A stretch of DNA of 64,000 bases from the NCBI GenBank assembly GCA_016705325.1, contig JADIYJ010000006.1:62001-126000 (forward strand). The letters run 5' to 3'. The translations under genes and the position numbers were made by a program. Below, in pieces: positions 39,739-48,969 of this stretch (position 1 is its first letter; every line of letters starts with the position of its first letter). This stretch comes from Pseudomonadota bacterium. Lineage in GTDB: Bacteria; Pseudomonadota; Gammaproteobacteria; Steroidobacterales; Steroidobacteraceae. The notes beneath the pieces are model-generated. The model had not been told where the DNA came from, searched no databases, and saw nothing but the letters and a program-made list of their open reading frames with translations.

Positions 39739-41685
39739 GTGGTGGGCGCTGTCGGACTGCTGCGGCCCCACAGCGTCGCCCTGGTCCGCAGGGTGTTGTT
39801 TCCTCTAGGCGCGCTCATCGGCGTGGCCCTCGCGATCGTAGCTGCCCTCAGCCTCACCGAACCGGTCGAGCAAGCCACCCTGCACATCGGCTTGCCGGAT
39901 TTGCCCATGCACGTGCGGCTGGACAATCTTTCGCGCGTGTTTCTGGCCCTGCTCGGCAGCGCATCTGCGGGCGTGTCGTTGTTCGCGGCCGGCTATTTCC
40001 GCAAGGGCGAGGGAACCGCACCGGGGGTGCTGGGACTCCAGTACCACCTCTTTCTCGCCAGCATGGGATTCGTGCTGGTCGCCGACGACGCCTACGCCTT
40101 CATGGTCGCGTGGGAGACGATGGCCCTGACCTCCTATTTCCTGGTGACCGCCCAGCACGGCATCCCGGAGATTCGCAGCGCAGGATTCCTGTACCTGCTC
40201 ATGGCACACGTCGGTGCCATCGCCATCCTGCTGAGCTTCGGCATCCTTCAGGGCGGCACCTGGTTGTTCTCGTTCGACGCCATGCGTGCGAGCACGCTGT
40301 CGACTCCCTGGGCAACCGCCGCCTTCCTGCTCGCGTTGTTCGGATTCGGCGCCAAGGCCGGGCTCCTGCCGCTGCACGTCTGGCTCCCGGAGGCCCATCC
40401 GGCCGCCCCTTCGCCCGTCTCGGCGCTCATGAGCGGCGTCATGCTGAAGACCGCCATCTACGGCGTGCTGCGGGTGACGTTCGACCTGATCGGGGACCCG
40501 CTGTGGTGGTGGGGCCTGATCCCGCTCGGGCTGGGGCTGGCCACGGCAATCTTTGGCGTGGTCTTCGCCGCAGTGCAGACGGACATGAAACGCCTGCTCG
40601 CCTATTCTTCCGTGGAAAACATCGGCGTGCTGTTCACCGGCATCGGCCTGGCCATCGTCTTTCACGGGGTAGGCATGACCGAACTTGCCGCGCTCGCGCT
40701 GATCGCGGTGCTGTATCACTCCCTCAATCACGCGTTCATGAAGAGCCTGCTGTTCCTCGGCACCGGGGCGGTCCTGCACGCCACAGGTGAACGGAATCTC
40801 GGCCGGCTCGGCGGGCTGATTCACCGCATGCCATGGGCGGCCTGGCTGACGCTGGTGGGCGTTCTCGCCATCGCCGGCCTGCCGCCGCTGAACGGGTTCG
40901 TGTCCGAGTGGCTGCTGCTGCAGACGTTCCTGTTTTCCCACGAAGTGCCGCAACCGTTCGTGAACATGCTGCTGCCCCTGGGCGCCGCCATCGTGGCGCT
41001 CGCCGCTGCACTCGCCGGCTATGTCATGGTCAAGTTCTTCGGCATCGTATTCCTCGGGCAACCCCGCGAATCCTCGCTGGCCGCGGCGCACGACGTGGGT
41101 GGTTTCGAGAAAGCCGGTCTGGTCTGGCTGGCGATCGGGTGCGTGCTGCTGGGACTCCTGCCCAGACAGGTGATTCACTCGCTTGCTGCCGCCACCGAGC
41201 AACTGACGGGCGCAGCACCGAATCTTGCGGGTCAATCGTGGTGGCTGCTGGCACCGCTGACCGAACGGGACGTGTCGTACGCTCCTCTGGTCCTGCTTGC
41301 GGTCATCGTAGCGGTCGTCGTGGCTACCTTCCTGATCGTGCGCGTCGTGTACCGTCGACCGGTGCGCCTCGCCGCGCCATGGGATTGCGGCTGCGGGCGG
41401 CTCGACCCGCGCATGCAGGACACGGCCGAGGGATTCGGCCAGCCCATCCGCCACATCTTCGTCTCGTTCTTTGCAATGGAGCGTGACCTGCCCTCGCCGC
41501 ACGACCTGGCGCCACGCTATCGGGTCAAGGTCAGCGACCGGTTGTGGCAAGGCGCCTACCTGCCAATCGCCGACCTGTTGCAGCGGGCCGCGAACTCCGT
41601 GGCCTGGTTGCAGCAAGGCCGCATTTCGGTCTACCTGACCTACAGCTTCATCACCCTGGTGGTGCTGCTCGCGGTGATGTTGTGA
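39739..41685 (+). CDS. hyfB: Hydrogenase-4/Ehr-type subunit B, proton-translocating antiporter-like
   Basis: A multi-pass protein of at least 648 residues from the NuoL/Mrp-like family. The TM5 glutamate region is in VAWETMALTSYFLV, and a lysine-bearing half-helix motif in AKAGLLPLHVWLPEAHPAAPSPVSALMSGVMLKTAIYG. Long C-terminal helices follow, then a soluble end containing CGCGRLDPRMQ. GTG 39739 is a conservative start. The frame upstream lacks a start, but an ATG at 39684 gives MAPIDSP-DPILALLACWAVVGAVG if one C is removed from 39702-39704, giving 666 residues. The stop overlaps hyfC (GTGA). It is the first gene of a six-gene complex and would pump ions. Confidence 0.88.
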   Translation: MVGAVGLLRPHSVALVRRVLFPLGALIGVALAIVAALSLTEPVEQATLHIGLPDLPMHVRLDNLSRVFLALLGSASAGVSLFAAGYFRKGEGTAPGVLGLQYHLFLASMGFVLVADDAYAFMVAWETMALTSYFLVTAQHGIPEIRSAGFLYLLMAHVGAIAILLSFGILQGGTWLFSFDAMRASTLSTPWATAAFLLALFGFGAKAGLLPLHVWLPEAHPAAPSPVSALMSGVMLKTAIYGVLRVTFDLIGDPLWWWGLIPLGLGLATAIFGVVFAAVQTDMKRLLAYSSVENIGVLFTGIGLAIVFHGVGMTELAALALIAVLYHSLNHAFMKSLLFLGTGAVLHATGERNLGRLGGLIHRMPWAAWLTLVGVLAIAGLPPLNGFVSEWLLLQTFLFSHEVPQPFVNMLLPLGAAIVALAAALAGYVMVKFFGIVFLGQPRESSLAAAHDVGGFEKAGLVWLAIGCVLLGLLPRQVIHSLAAATEQLTGAAPNLAGQSWWLLAPLTERDVSYAPLVLLAVIVAVVVATFLIVRVVYRRPVRLAAPWDCGCGRLDPRMQDTAEGFGQPIRHIFVSFFAMERDLPSPHDLAPRYRVKVSDRLWQGAYLPIADLLQRAANSVAWLQQGRISVYLTYSFITLVVLLAVML

Positions 41686-42632
41686 GCACGGTGGCCTGGC
41701 TCACCCAGTTCCTGGAGGTGCTCGCAGCACTGATCCTCGCGCCGCTGTTCCTCGGCTGGGTCAACGCGTGCCGTGCCTGGCTGCAGAACCGGCGTGCACC
41801 GAGCGTGCTGCTCCCCTACCACGGCATTCGCAAACTGTTCCACAAGGACGCTGTGATCGCGGCGAGCGCGTCGCCGCTGTTCCGTGTGGCGCCGTATGTC
41901 GTGTTCGGCGCGATGGTTGCCGCAGCAGCGGTCATTCCCTCGATGGGCACGGGCCTGCCCTTCCGTTCCGCGGCCGATGCGATCGCACTGGTCGGACTGC
42001 TGGCGATTGCGCGTGTCTTCATGTCGCTCGCCGCAATGGACATCGGTACCGCGTTCGGCACGCTCGGTGCGCGTCGCGACATGATGATCGGCTTCCTCGC
42101 CGAGCCGGCCCTGCTGATGGTCATCTTCGTTGCCTCGCTGCTGTCAGCAACCACGGCCCTGCCGTTGATCGCGGAACGGCTCGTGGTGCAACCCCTCGCC
42201 CTGTATCCGAGCCTCGCGTTCACGGCGGTCGCCTTTACCATGGTGCTGCTGGCAGAGAATGCACGCATTCCAGTGGACAACCCGGCGACACACCTCGAAC
42301 TCACCATGATCCACGAGGCGATGCTGCTTGAATACTCGGCGCGGCATCTCGCGCTGATGGAGTGGGCGGCCGCCCTGAAACTCTTCAACTACGCTTGCAT
42401 CGGCTTCGCGCTGTTCGTGCCGTGGGGTGCGTCCATCGGCTCCACCGGGATCGGCGCCATGGCCTTGTCGCTCCCGGCTCTGCTGGTGAAGCTTGCCGTC
42501 GCCGGCCTGTGGCTCGCGCTGCTGGAAACCGTTTCCGCCAAGCTGCGCGTGTTCCGTGCGCCGGAGTTCATGGCCACCGCGTTCATGTTCGCGGTGCTGG
42601 GCCTGCTCGTGCACCTGCTGCTGGGGGCCTGA
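41682..42632 (+). CDS. hyfC: Hydrogenase-4/Ehr-type subunit C, NuoH-like membrane anchor
   Basis: A 316-residue protein with about eight membrane helices, homologous to complex I NuoH and HyfC/HycD. Landmarks are SPLFRVAPYVVFGAM, RDMMIGFLAEPALLMVIF, and AENARIPVDNPATHLELTMIHEAMLLEYS, the conserved NuoH-type loop that meets the hydrophilic arm. GTG 41682 overlaps the hyfB stop. NuoH-like subunits form the link between the redox arm and the pump arm, so its conserved charged loop suggests the complex is still energy-coupling. Confidence 0.92.
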   Translation: MSTVAWLTQFLEVLAALILAPLFLGWVNACRAWLQNRRAPSVLLPYHGIRKLFHKDAVIAASASPLFRVAPYVVFGAMVAAAAVIPSMGTGLPFRSAADAIALVGLLAIARVFMSLAAMDIGTAFGTLGARRDMMIGFLAEPALLMVIFVASLLSATTALPLIAERLVVQPLALYPSLAFTAVAFTMVLLAENARIPVDNPATHLELTMIHEAMLLEYSARHLALMEWAAALKLFNYACIGFALFVPWGASIGSTGIGAMALSLPALLVKLAVAGLWLALLETVSAKLRVFRAPEFMATAFMFAVLGLLVHLLLGA

Positions 42633-42635
42633 GGC

Positions 42636-43304
42636 ATGCAGCACACGCCCTTCGACCTGCAACTGCTCAACGCCTGCGCCGCGATCCTGTTGCTGCTGTC
42701 GTTCGCCATGCTCGCCCAGCGACGTATCGTGGCGCTCGTGAACCTGCTCGCGCTGCAGGGCGCCATGCTGTTCATCGCCACGATGCTGCTGGCCTGGCGG
42801 ACGGGACAGAATCACCTGTATGTCTCCGCTGCGCTGACGCTCGGCCTCAAAGTCATTGCATTGCCCTGGTTGCTGCACGTGCTCATCAAGCGGTTGAACG
42901 TGCAGTGGGACAGCGAGCCGCTGCTCAACGTGCCGGGCACGATGCTCATCGGGCTCGTCACCGTGGTGTTCTCCTTTGGGCTCGCCCAGCCGATCGCCGA
43001 GCTGGCGAGCACCGCGACCCGCAATTCACTGGGCATCGCGGTGGCGGTGATCCTGCTCGCGTTCATCACCATGATCACGCGTCGCAAGGCCATGTCGCAG
43101 GTCGTCGGGTTCCTGTCGATGGAGAACGGCCTGTTCTTCGGCGCCATGAGCGCCACCTACGGCATGCCGATGATCGTGGAATTCGGCGTGGCGCTCGACG
43201 TGCTGGTCGCGATGCTGGTGCTCGGAGTGTTCTTCTTCCAGATTCGGGAGCAGTTCGACAGCCTCGACCTGCACAACCTCGAATCGCTCAAGGAGGACCA
43301 GTAG
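42636..43304 (+). CDS. hyfE: Hydrogenase-4/Ehr-type subunit E, NuoK-like
   Basis: A 222-residue membrane protein with about six helices. Its C-terminal half resembles NuoK, with KAMSQVVGFLSMENGLFF and the glutamate (MENG) that NuoK uses in proton transfer. It follows hyfC by three bases and is directly followed by the hyfF GTG. HyfE is specific to hydrogenase-4 and Ehr-type complexes and is absent from hydrogenase-3, which helps class this operon. Confidence 0.9.
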   Translation: MQHTPFDLQLLNACAAILLLLSFAMLAQRRIVALVNLLALQGAMLFIATMLLAWRTGQNHLYVSAALTLGLKVIALPWLLHVLIKRLNVQWDSEPLLNVPGTMLIGLVTVVFSFGLAQPIAELASTATRNSLGIAVAVILLAFITMITRRKAMSQVVGFLSMENGLFFGAMSATYGMPMIVEFGVALDVLVAMLVLGVFFFQIREQFDSLDLHNLESLKEDQ

Positions 43305-44762
43305 GTGGAGTTTGCGGTCCTCCTGCTGACGCCGTTGCTCGGCGCACTGCTGCTGGCCGTGTGGGGCGCGCGCCCGCGCGCTGCCGAGATCAACATCGCA
43401 CTGAGCTTCGGCACCTTCCTTGCCGCAGTGGCGGTCACCGTGCGGGTGATCAACGAGGGCAACCTGACCGCAGCGCACGAGCAGTTCTTCCTCGACCCGT
43501 TCAACGTGTTCCTGGTGACGCTGACCGCGTTCGTGGGCCTGACGACGTCGATCTTCTCGCGACCCTACATGCGGATCGAGATGGAGCACGGACGCCTGAG
43601 CCACGGGCGGCTGCGGCTCTACCACTCGATGTACCAGCTCTTCATGACGATGATGCTGGTGGCGCTGACCACGAACAACATGGGCCTGCTCTGGGTGGCG
43701 CTCGAGGCAGCGACGCTGTCGACCGTCTTGCTGGTGACTCTGTACCGGACACCGGCCAGCCTCGAGGCAGGCTGGAAGTATTTCATCCTGTGCGGTGTCG
43801 GTATCGCGCAGGCGCTGTTCGGCACGATCCTGTTGTATTTCGCCGCGGAGAAGGTTCTCGGTGCCGAAGGCGTCAGCGCACTGCTGTGGACCCACCTGGC
43901 CGCAGTGAAGGGCGAACTCGAGCCCACGGTGCTCGGACTGGCCTTTGCCTTCCTGCTGGTGGGCTACGGCACGAAGGTCGGGCTCGCACCCCTGCACAAC
44001 TGGCTGCCGGATGCGCATGCGGAAGGCCCGACGCCGGTTTCCGCCGTGCTGTCGGGACTGCTGCTCAACGTCGCCATTTACGCCGTGGTTCGCTGCAAGA
44101 TCCTGGTGGAGGGAGCGCTGCAGTCGACCCTGCCGTCGAAGATCCTGATGATCTTCGGGCTGCTATCCGTCGTGCTTTCCGCATTGTTCCTCTGGCGACA
44201 GCGCGACATCAAGCGACTGTTCGCGTACTCGTCGATCGAGCACATGGGTATCATCGCCTTCGCCTTCGGCATGGGCGGGGCCGTCGCCAACTTTGCCGCC
44301 CTGCTGCACATGACCGTGCACTCGCTGACCAAGTCGGCCATCTTCTTCACGGTGGGTCACGCGGCGCAGAAAGCGGGCTCGCAGAGGATCGAGGACATCC
44401 GTGGACTGCTCTCACTCAATCCAACGATCGGCTGGGGCCTGATGCTCGGCTCGCTGGCGATTCTCGGGTTCCCGCCGTTCGGCGTGTTCGCCAGCGAGTT
44501 CCTGATCCTGACGACCGCGATGAAGCAGGAGCCGTGGGCCACGCCCATCCTGCTGCTGGCCCTGGGAGTCGCGTTTGCGGCGATCTTCAGCCGCGTGCAG
44601 TCGATGGTGCTCGGTCATTCGACGGGGAAGCGACTGCCGCACCAGCCTGCGCTGCTGCCGGTGTTCGCGCACCTCGCGCTGGTGCTGCTGCTCGGCCTCT
44701 ATATTCCTCCCTACCTGGCCGACTGGTATCGCGCCGCGGCCAGCATGATCGTGGGAAACTGA
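43305..44762 (+). CDS. hyfF: Hydrogenase-4/Ehr-type subunit F, NuoN/NuoL-like antiporter
   Basis: A 485-residue, ~14-helix antiporter-like subunit. It has LLWVALEAATLSTVLLV (helix 5 glutamate), GYGTKVGLAPLHNWLPDAHAEGPTPVSAVLSGLLLNVAIY and DIKRLFAYSSIEHMGI, the core motifs of complex I pump subunits. The GTG start at 43305 abuts the hyfE stop. With HyfB there are two pump subunits, as in hydrogenase-4. It is followed by the large subunit after one base. Confidence 0.92.
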   Translation: MEFAVLLLTPLLGALLLAVWGARPRAAEINIALSFGTFLAAVAVTVRVINEGNLTAAHEQFFLDPFNVFLVTLTAFVGLTTSIFSRPYMRIEMEHGRLSHGRLRLYHSMYQLFMTMMLVALTTNNMGLLWVALEAATLSTVLLVTLYRTPASLEAGWKYFILCGVGIAQALFGTILLYFAAEKVLGAEGVSALLWTHLAAVKGELEPTVLGLAFAFLLVGYGTKVGLAPLHNWLPDAHAEGPTPVSAVLSGLLLNVAIYAVVRCKILVEGALQSTLPSKILMIFGLLSVVLSALFLWRQRDIKRLFAYSSIEHMGIIAFAFGMGGAVANFAALLHMTVHSLTKSAIFFTVGHAAQKAGSQRIEDIRGLLSLNPTIGWGLMLGSLAILGFPPFGVFASEFLILTTAMKQEPWATPILLLALGVAFAAIFSRVQSMVLGHSTGKRLPHQPALLPVFAHLALVLLLGLYIPPYLADWYRAAASMIVGN

Positions 44763-44763
44763 C

Positions 44764-46296
44764 GTGAGTCTCGTGCGCTGGATGACCCGGGCAACGTCGA
44801 CGCAGGCTGGAGCGGCGGTCACACAGCTGCTCGTCGAACCGCGCGAGTGGCGTGAACTGGCGCAGGACGTTGCGGCCGCCGGTGGTCGATTGCTTGCGCT
44901 CTGGGGCACGAATCGAGTCGGGCAGTGCGACACGCTGCATGCCGTAACCGTCGCGCCGCCACGCGTCCTGGCGGTGACCATTCCGCTCGATGCTGATGGG
45001 GGCTATCCCGGCGTCGAGGACGTTTTCCCGTCGGCCAGCCGCATGCAGCGCGCAGTGTTCGATCTCTGCGGCGTGCGGTCGACCGGGCAGGACACCCGGC
45101 CCTGGTTGCGCCATGCCGCCTGGCCCGAGGACGCATTCCCATTGGTCGCCAACCCGATGCCCGCGCCGCCGCAGTCGCCACTCGACGACTACGCGTTCGT
45201 GCGGGTCGAAGGCGATGGCGTGCACGAGATTGCGGTCGGCCCGGTGCATGCCGGCATCATCGAACCGGGTCACTTCCGCTTCTCCGTGGTGGGCGAGAAG
45301 GTGCTGCGGCTCGAGGAGCGCCTGGGCTACGTCCATAAGGGCATCGAGCGACGCTTTACCGAACTGCCGATCCTCGACGGACACCGCCTGGCGGCCCGAG
45401 TTTCCGGCGACTCGGCCGTGGCGTATGCCTGGTCCTATTGCCAGGCACTCGAACGCATGGCAGGGACCGTGCTGCCGCCGCGAGCCGCGTGGCTGCGCGC
45501 GCTGGCACTGGAGCTCGAACGCATCGCCAACCACCTCGGCGACCTCGGCGCGCTCGGCAACGATGCCGGCTTCGCCGTCGGCCTCGCGCAGTTCTCGCGC
45601 CTGAAGGAGCACCTGCTGCGCGCCACGGAGCAAGCGCTCGGACAACGCTACCTGCTCGACTTCGTCGTACCGGGCGGCACGCGCAACGACTTCGCTCCGG
45701 CAGGTGCCACGGTGCTCGACGAGTACCTGGTGCAACTCACCGATGAAGTGACCGCACTGCGCGGCATCTACGAAGAGCACACGGGCCTGCGGGATCGATT
45801 CGCGGGTGCCGGCACCGTGCTGCCCGAACTTGCAGCCTGGATCGGGCTGGTCGGCCTCGCCGGGCGAGCCAGCGGACAGCTGCTCGACCTGCGCGTGGAT
45901 GCGGCGTGCGCGCCTTACGCTGAGCTCAACCTGCGCCGGTGCACGCGGCAGGACGGTGACGTGCTCGCGCGAGTCACCCTGCGTTTCGACGAGCTGAGCG
46001 AGTCGGTGCGCATCGTGCGGCGGATCCTGCGTGCGCTGCCACCCGGCAACCACTCGATCACCGTGACCGTTCCGCCGGCCGGAGCAGTCGGCGTCGGGCT
46101 CATCGAGGCGTGGCGTGGACCCGTCGTCGTGGGCCTGGAGGCGGGACCGGACGGGAGCATCCTGCGCTGTCATCCACAGGACCCCTCCTGGCACAACTGG
46201 CCCGCGCTCGAGCACGCGATCATCGGCAACATCGTTCCCGACTTTCCGCTCATCAACAAGTCGTTCAACTTGTCCTACAGCGGACACGATCTCTGA
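44764..46296 (+). CDS. hyfG: Hydrogenase-large-subunit homologue lacking NiFe cysteines (Ehr-type)
   Basis: A 510-residue protein: residues ~20-130 resemble the NuoC-like 30-kDa domain of HycE/HyfG (DADGGYPGVEDVFPSA), and residues ~150-510 the NuoD/large-subunit domain (GPVHAGIIEPGHFRFSVVGE, LGYVHKGIE, ELERIANHLGDLG). The two nickel-binding motifs are lost. Where hydrogenases have RxCGxC there is RVSGDSA (212-218, S214 and S217). Where they have DPCxxC there is DPSWHN (473-478, S475 and N478). So it cannot bind a NiFe site and is no hydrogenase. It resembles the Ehr class and complex I NuoD in this. It is coupled to HyfI downstream. Confidence 0.9.
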   Translation: MSLVRWMTRATSTQAGAAVTQLLVEPREWRELAQDVAAAGGRLLALWGTNRVGQCDTLHAVTVAPPRVLAVTIPLDADGGYPGVEDVFPSASRMQRAVFDLCGVRSTGQDTRPWLRHAAWPEDAFPLVANPMPAPPQSPLDDYAFVRVEGDGVHEIAVGPVHAGIIEPGHFRFSVVGEKVLRLEERLGYVHKGIERRFTELPILDGHRLAARVSGDSAVAYAWSYCQALERMAGTVLPPRAAWLRALALELERIANHLGDLGALGNDAGFAVGLAQFSRLKEHLLRATEQALGQRYLLDFVVPGGTRNDFAPAGATVLDEYLVQLTDEVTALRGIYEEHTGLRDRFAGAGTVLPELAAWIGLVGLAGRASGQLLDLRVDAACAPYAELNLRRCTRQDGDVLARVTLRFDELSESVRIVRRILRALPPGNHSITVTVPPAGAVGVGLIEAWRGPVVVGLEAGPDGSILRCHPQDPSWHNWPALEHAIIGNIVPDFPLINKSFNLSYSGHDL

Positions 46297-46305
46297 CCCA
46301 CGCCC

Positions 46306-46842
46306 ATGCTCAGGACACTGCAACAGATATTGAAAACCGGCATCGTCACCGAAGTTCCACCGGCTCCGGCGGAGGAACTGCGCGTGCGCGAAGCGCTGCA
46401 ATCGCGCATCCGCGAAGTGCTCGGTCGTGCGCTGTGCATCCGCGCAGTGGATGCAGGTTCCTGCAACGGCTGCGAGCTGGAAATTCACGCGCTGGGCAAC
46501 CCGATCTACAGCATCGAGTCGCTCGGCATCCGCTTCGTCGCCAGCCCGCGCCATGCGGACCTGCTGCTCGTCACGGGCCCGGTCTCGCGCCACATGGAGG
46601 TCGCGCTGCGCCGCACGTATGACGCAACGCCCGATCCCAAGCTGGTGGTTGCAGTGGGTGATTGTGGCGCCTGCGGCGGAGTATTCGGCGACGGCTACGC
46701 CAGTTGCGGCGCGGTCTCGAACGTGATTGCGGTGGATGTCGTGGTGCCGGGTTGCCCGCCGTCCCCCGCACGCGTCCTCGCCGGCATTCTTGCCGCGATT
46801 TCGCCGTCACCCGACGAATCGACCCGCGGCTCGGGCCAGTGA
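46306..46842 (+). CDS. hyfI: Hydrogenase-4/Ehr-type small subunit, NuoB-like
   Basis: A 178-residue small subunit homologous to NuoB/HycG. All four cluster ligands for the proximal 4Fe-4S (N2-like) centre are present: C53 and C56 in SCNGCELE, C120 in VGDCGACGG, and C150 in VPGCPPSP. It starts nine bases after the hyfG stop. With the large subunit having lost nickel, this cluster would be the last electron carrier, as in complex I. No HyfA/HyfH ferredoxin-type subunit is coded here, so the electron donor is unknown. It ends the operon, four bases from a converging gene. Confidence 0.92.
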   Translation: MLRTLQQILKTGIVTEVPPAPAEELRVREALQSRIREVLGRALCIRAVDAGSCNGCELEIHALGNPIYSIESLGIRFVASPRHADLLLVTGPVSRHMEVALRRTYDATPDPKLVVAVGDCGACGGVFGDGYASCGAVSNVIAVDVVVPGCPPSPARVLAGILAAISPSPDESTRGSGQ

Positions 46843-46846
46843 CCGG

Positions 46847-47252
46847 TCAGGCTTCCCGGGGCGTTGCTTCGAACGCCGGATCAGCCTCCGGGTTGGTGCT
46901 CGTGTCGCGCCAGTGCTTCTTGCCGGCAACGGCCAGGCCGAACTCGGACCGACTCAGGATGTTCTCGTCCAGGGTCATGTCCGTTGCGCAATAGCCGCGA
47001 AAGAACTCCGCGGTCGCCGCCGCGGAGCCATTGAGCTTGTCCAGGTTCAGGGCGCGACGACGCTTCAGGTCCATCACCGGTTTGGTCGTGCCCATGCCGA
47101 TGGAACGGCCCGTCACCTCGCCTCCGGCGATGCAGGTGATACCGGACGTCATTCTGCTCGCCGATCACGAAACCGACTGCAAAGACGACCAGTGACACGT
47201 GCAGGTTCGATGCGAAATCCTGCAGCCAGGGGCTGCTGATCCAGTCCTGCAT
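46847..47252 (-). CDS. Small hypothetical membrane protein, split by a frameshift
   Basis: Two frames join to ~134 residues. ATG 47252 (AGGGG six bases upstream) starts MQDWISSPWLQDFASNLHVS, then a hydrophobic helix LVVFAVGFVIGEQ. The next frame continues MTSGITCIAGGEVTGRSIG and a charged tail ending TPREA. Removing one T from 47152-47153 joins them. I do not recognise the family. The single helix plus a C-terminal tail suggests a bitopic inner-membrane protein. It converges on hyfI. Confidence 0.55.
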
Positions 47253-47385
47253 GCTGGACCCCTGCACTGTTCAGCCGCTGCCGGTGCGCGCAGGCCGTTT
47301 TTCCCATGCCGCCGGTGGCCCACTGCACGAGCTTGCACTTCTTCGGGCGCCGCTCGTGTCGACAAAATCCCTTCCGGTCCCGCTC

Positions 47386-48444
47386 TCAAGTTGCCTGCGC
47401 AGACTCGCGAGCACGTTTTGCACGCTCGTAGTCGCGGAGCGCTTCCGCGGCGGACTTCTCGTTGCCTGAGGCCTTGTACGTCCAATGGAGCACGTCGAAC
47501 GGGCCTTCGTACAGCCCGGGTGGATGCCGGAAGCCGATGCGCTCGAACTGCGCGCCGCGGCCCCTGAACAGCCCGTTGGCGATCGCCATGTTCGACCAGG
47601 CCACGGCATCGTCGTAGTGCTGGGCCTTGTATGCCGCGAATCCCGCAAGCCAGGCGAGTTCGGCCGTGGCAGGACGAATGGCAAGGCCTGCCGCACAGAA
47701 CTGCACGGCGTCGAGCCAGCGCAGCAGGCTGCAACAGCATTCGGCAGCGCCATAGCACGCCCACGCCCCCTCCTCTTCCCAGCCGCGCAATTCGGCACAG
47801 GTGCGGAACGCATCGATCGCCGCCGCGAACTCGCCCAGGTGCTTGTGCGAAGCGCCGAGGTAGTAGAACCACCTTGCCTGCTTTGCATGCTGCCTGGTGT
47901 AGCGCTTGAGAATTGCCACGTCGCGTTCGAACTTGCGACGGGTGCCGGCGGGGTCCTTCGGCAGCTCGTGGAAGCGGACACCGCGCAGGTTCAGCGTCTC
48001 GGCAGTGGTGCGTCCCATGAGGCATTCATGCGTCGGGCCCTCCCAACGGACTTTCGCGGGCAGGCGCACGATGCGTTCTTTCGAATAGCTGCCGACGTCG
48101 TCGGCGACCATGCAGACCTGCGCCTGTGTGCGAGCCAGCGCGCGAGCCAGGTCAAAGTCCCGGTCGAACAGCAGTCGCTCGTCCGTGTCGAGCGTGAGGG
48201 CCCAGGTTGCGCCCGCCTTCGCCGCGGCACCGAGTGCGAAATTTCTTGCGGCGGCGAAATCGTCCTTCCAGGGAAACTCGTGCAGCAGCAGCTTGTCGCC
48301 GGCCACCCGGCGCGCAACTTCGAGCGTGCCGTCCTGCGCCCCGGTGTCGATCACGATGCAGCGGTCGACCTGCCGCAGCACGGAAGCCAGCGCGTCGCCG
48401 ATGATGTCGGCATTGCTGCCCGTCAGTGTCGTGGAGACGATCAT
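47386..48444 (-). CDS. Family 2 glycosyltransferase with TPR-like C-terminal half
   Basis: A 352-residue protein. Residues ~1-130 are a GT-A fold: IVSTTLTGSNADIIGDALASVL, VIDTGAQDGT, NFALGAAAKAG and the metal-binding DTDERLLFD. Residues ~170-320 are helical repeats (YTRQHAKQARWFYYLGASHKHLGEFAAAIDAFRTCAEL), TPR-like. This two-part build is seen in SunS-like and other family 2 transferases that modify peptides or build surface glycans. Acceptor and sugar are unknown. No other glycan genes are adjacent. The start ATG 48444 opens directly into the GT motif. Confidence 0.8.
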   Translation of the reverse strand: MIVSTTLTGSNADIIGDALASVLRQVDRCIVIDTGAQDGTLEVARRVAGDKLLLHEFPWKDDFAAARNFALGAAAKAGATWALTLDTDERLLFDRDFDLARALARTQAQVCMVADDVGSYSKERIVRLPAKVRWEGPTHECLMGRTTAETLNLRGVRFHELPKDPAGTRRKFERDVAILKRYTRQHAKQARWFYYLGASHKHLGEFAAAIDAFRTCAELRGWEEEGAWACYGAAECCCSLLRWLDAVQFCAAGLAIRPATAELAWLAGFAAYKAQHYDDAVAWSNMAIANGLFRGRGAQFERIGFRHPPGLYEGPFDVLHWTYKASGNEKSAAEALRDYERAKRARESAQAT

Positions 48445-48527
48445 TGCGGCGGATCACCCGTGTGCGTTGCCAGAATCAAGCTTGCCTGACGGCACGCCGG
48501 CAGCAAGTCCGTATTTTCTGCGCGGCG

Positions 48528-48969
48528 TTACCGCGTCTGCATGTCGACGACGACGCCCTGCGCGGCACGGAAGTCAAGCAGTTCCCGGGTCTCGGCAATG
48601 CCGCCGATCGTCGAGCCCGAAAGCGTCTTGCGTCCGCTGATCAGGAGGCGACTGCTGAACGCCGAATTGTGTCGAGGACGAAATCGAACGTGCCGGTCGC
48701 GCGCTTCATCGCGTCAGTATCTGACGACAGCAGCACGTGGTGTGCGCCAAGCACCTTCGCCTCGTCGGCCCTGGCCGCGCAATGCGTAAGCACCCTGACT
48801 TCGGCGCCGATGGCGCTCGCAAGTTTCACGCCCATGTGCCCGAGATCGCCGAGACCCGCCACCGCCGCCTTTGAACCCGGCCCCACCGGCCAGTGCCTGA
48901 GCGGCGAACAGCTGGTGATGCCGGCGCAGAGCAGCGGCGCCGCACGTGCAGGGTCGCCCGCCGAGTGAA
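48528..48969 (-). pseudogene. Decayed zinc alcohol dehydrogenase (YahK/cinnamyl-alcohol type)
   Basis: Pieces in different minus-strand frames align to the middle and end of NAD(P)-dependent zinc alcohol dehydrogenases. AAPLLCAGITSCSPLRHW leads to GLGDLGHMGVKLASAIGAEV and DFVLDTI, then, after a gap of about 30 residues and a frame change, LLISGRKTLSGSTIGGIAET and DFRAAQGVVVDMQTR, ending TAA at 48528-48530. The N-terminal catalytic zinc domain is missing. This is a real remnant with deletions rather than one sequencing slip. Confidence 0.75.

Noticed and set aside
44764..46842. Active hydrogenase or formate hydrogenlyase
   Set aside because: All four nickel-iron cysteines are missing from the large subunit, and no maturation or formate dehydrogenase genes are near.
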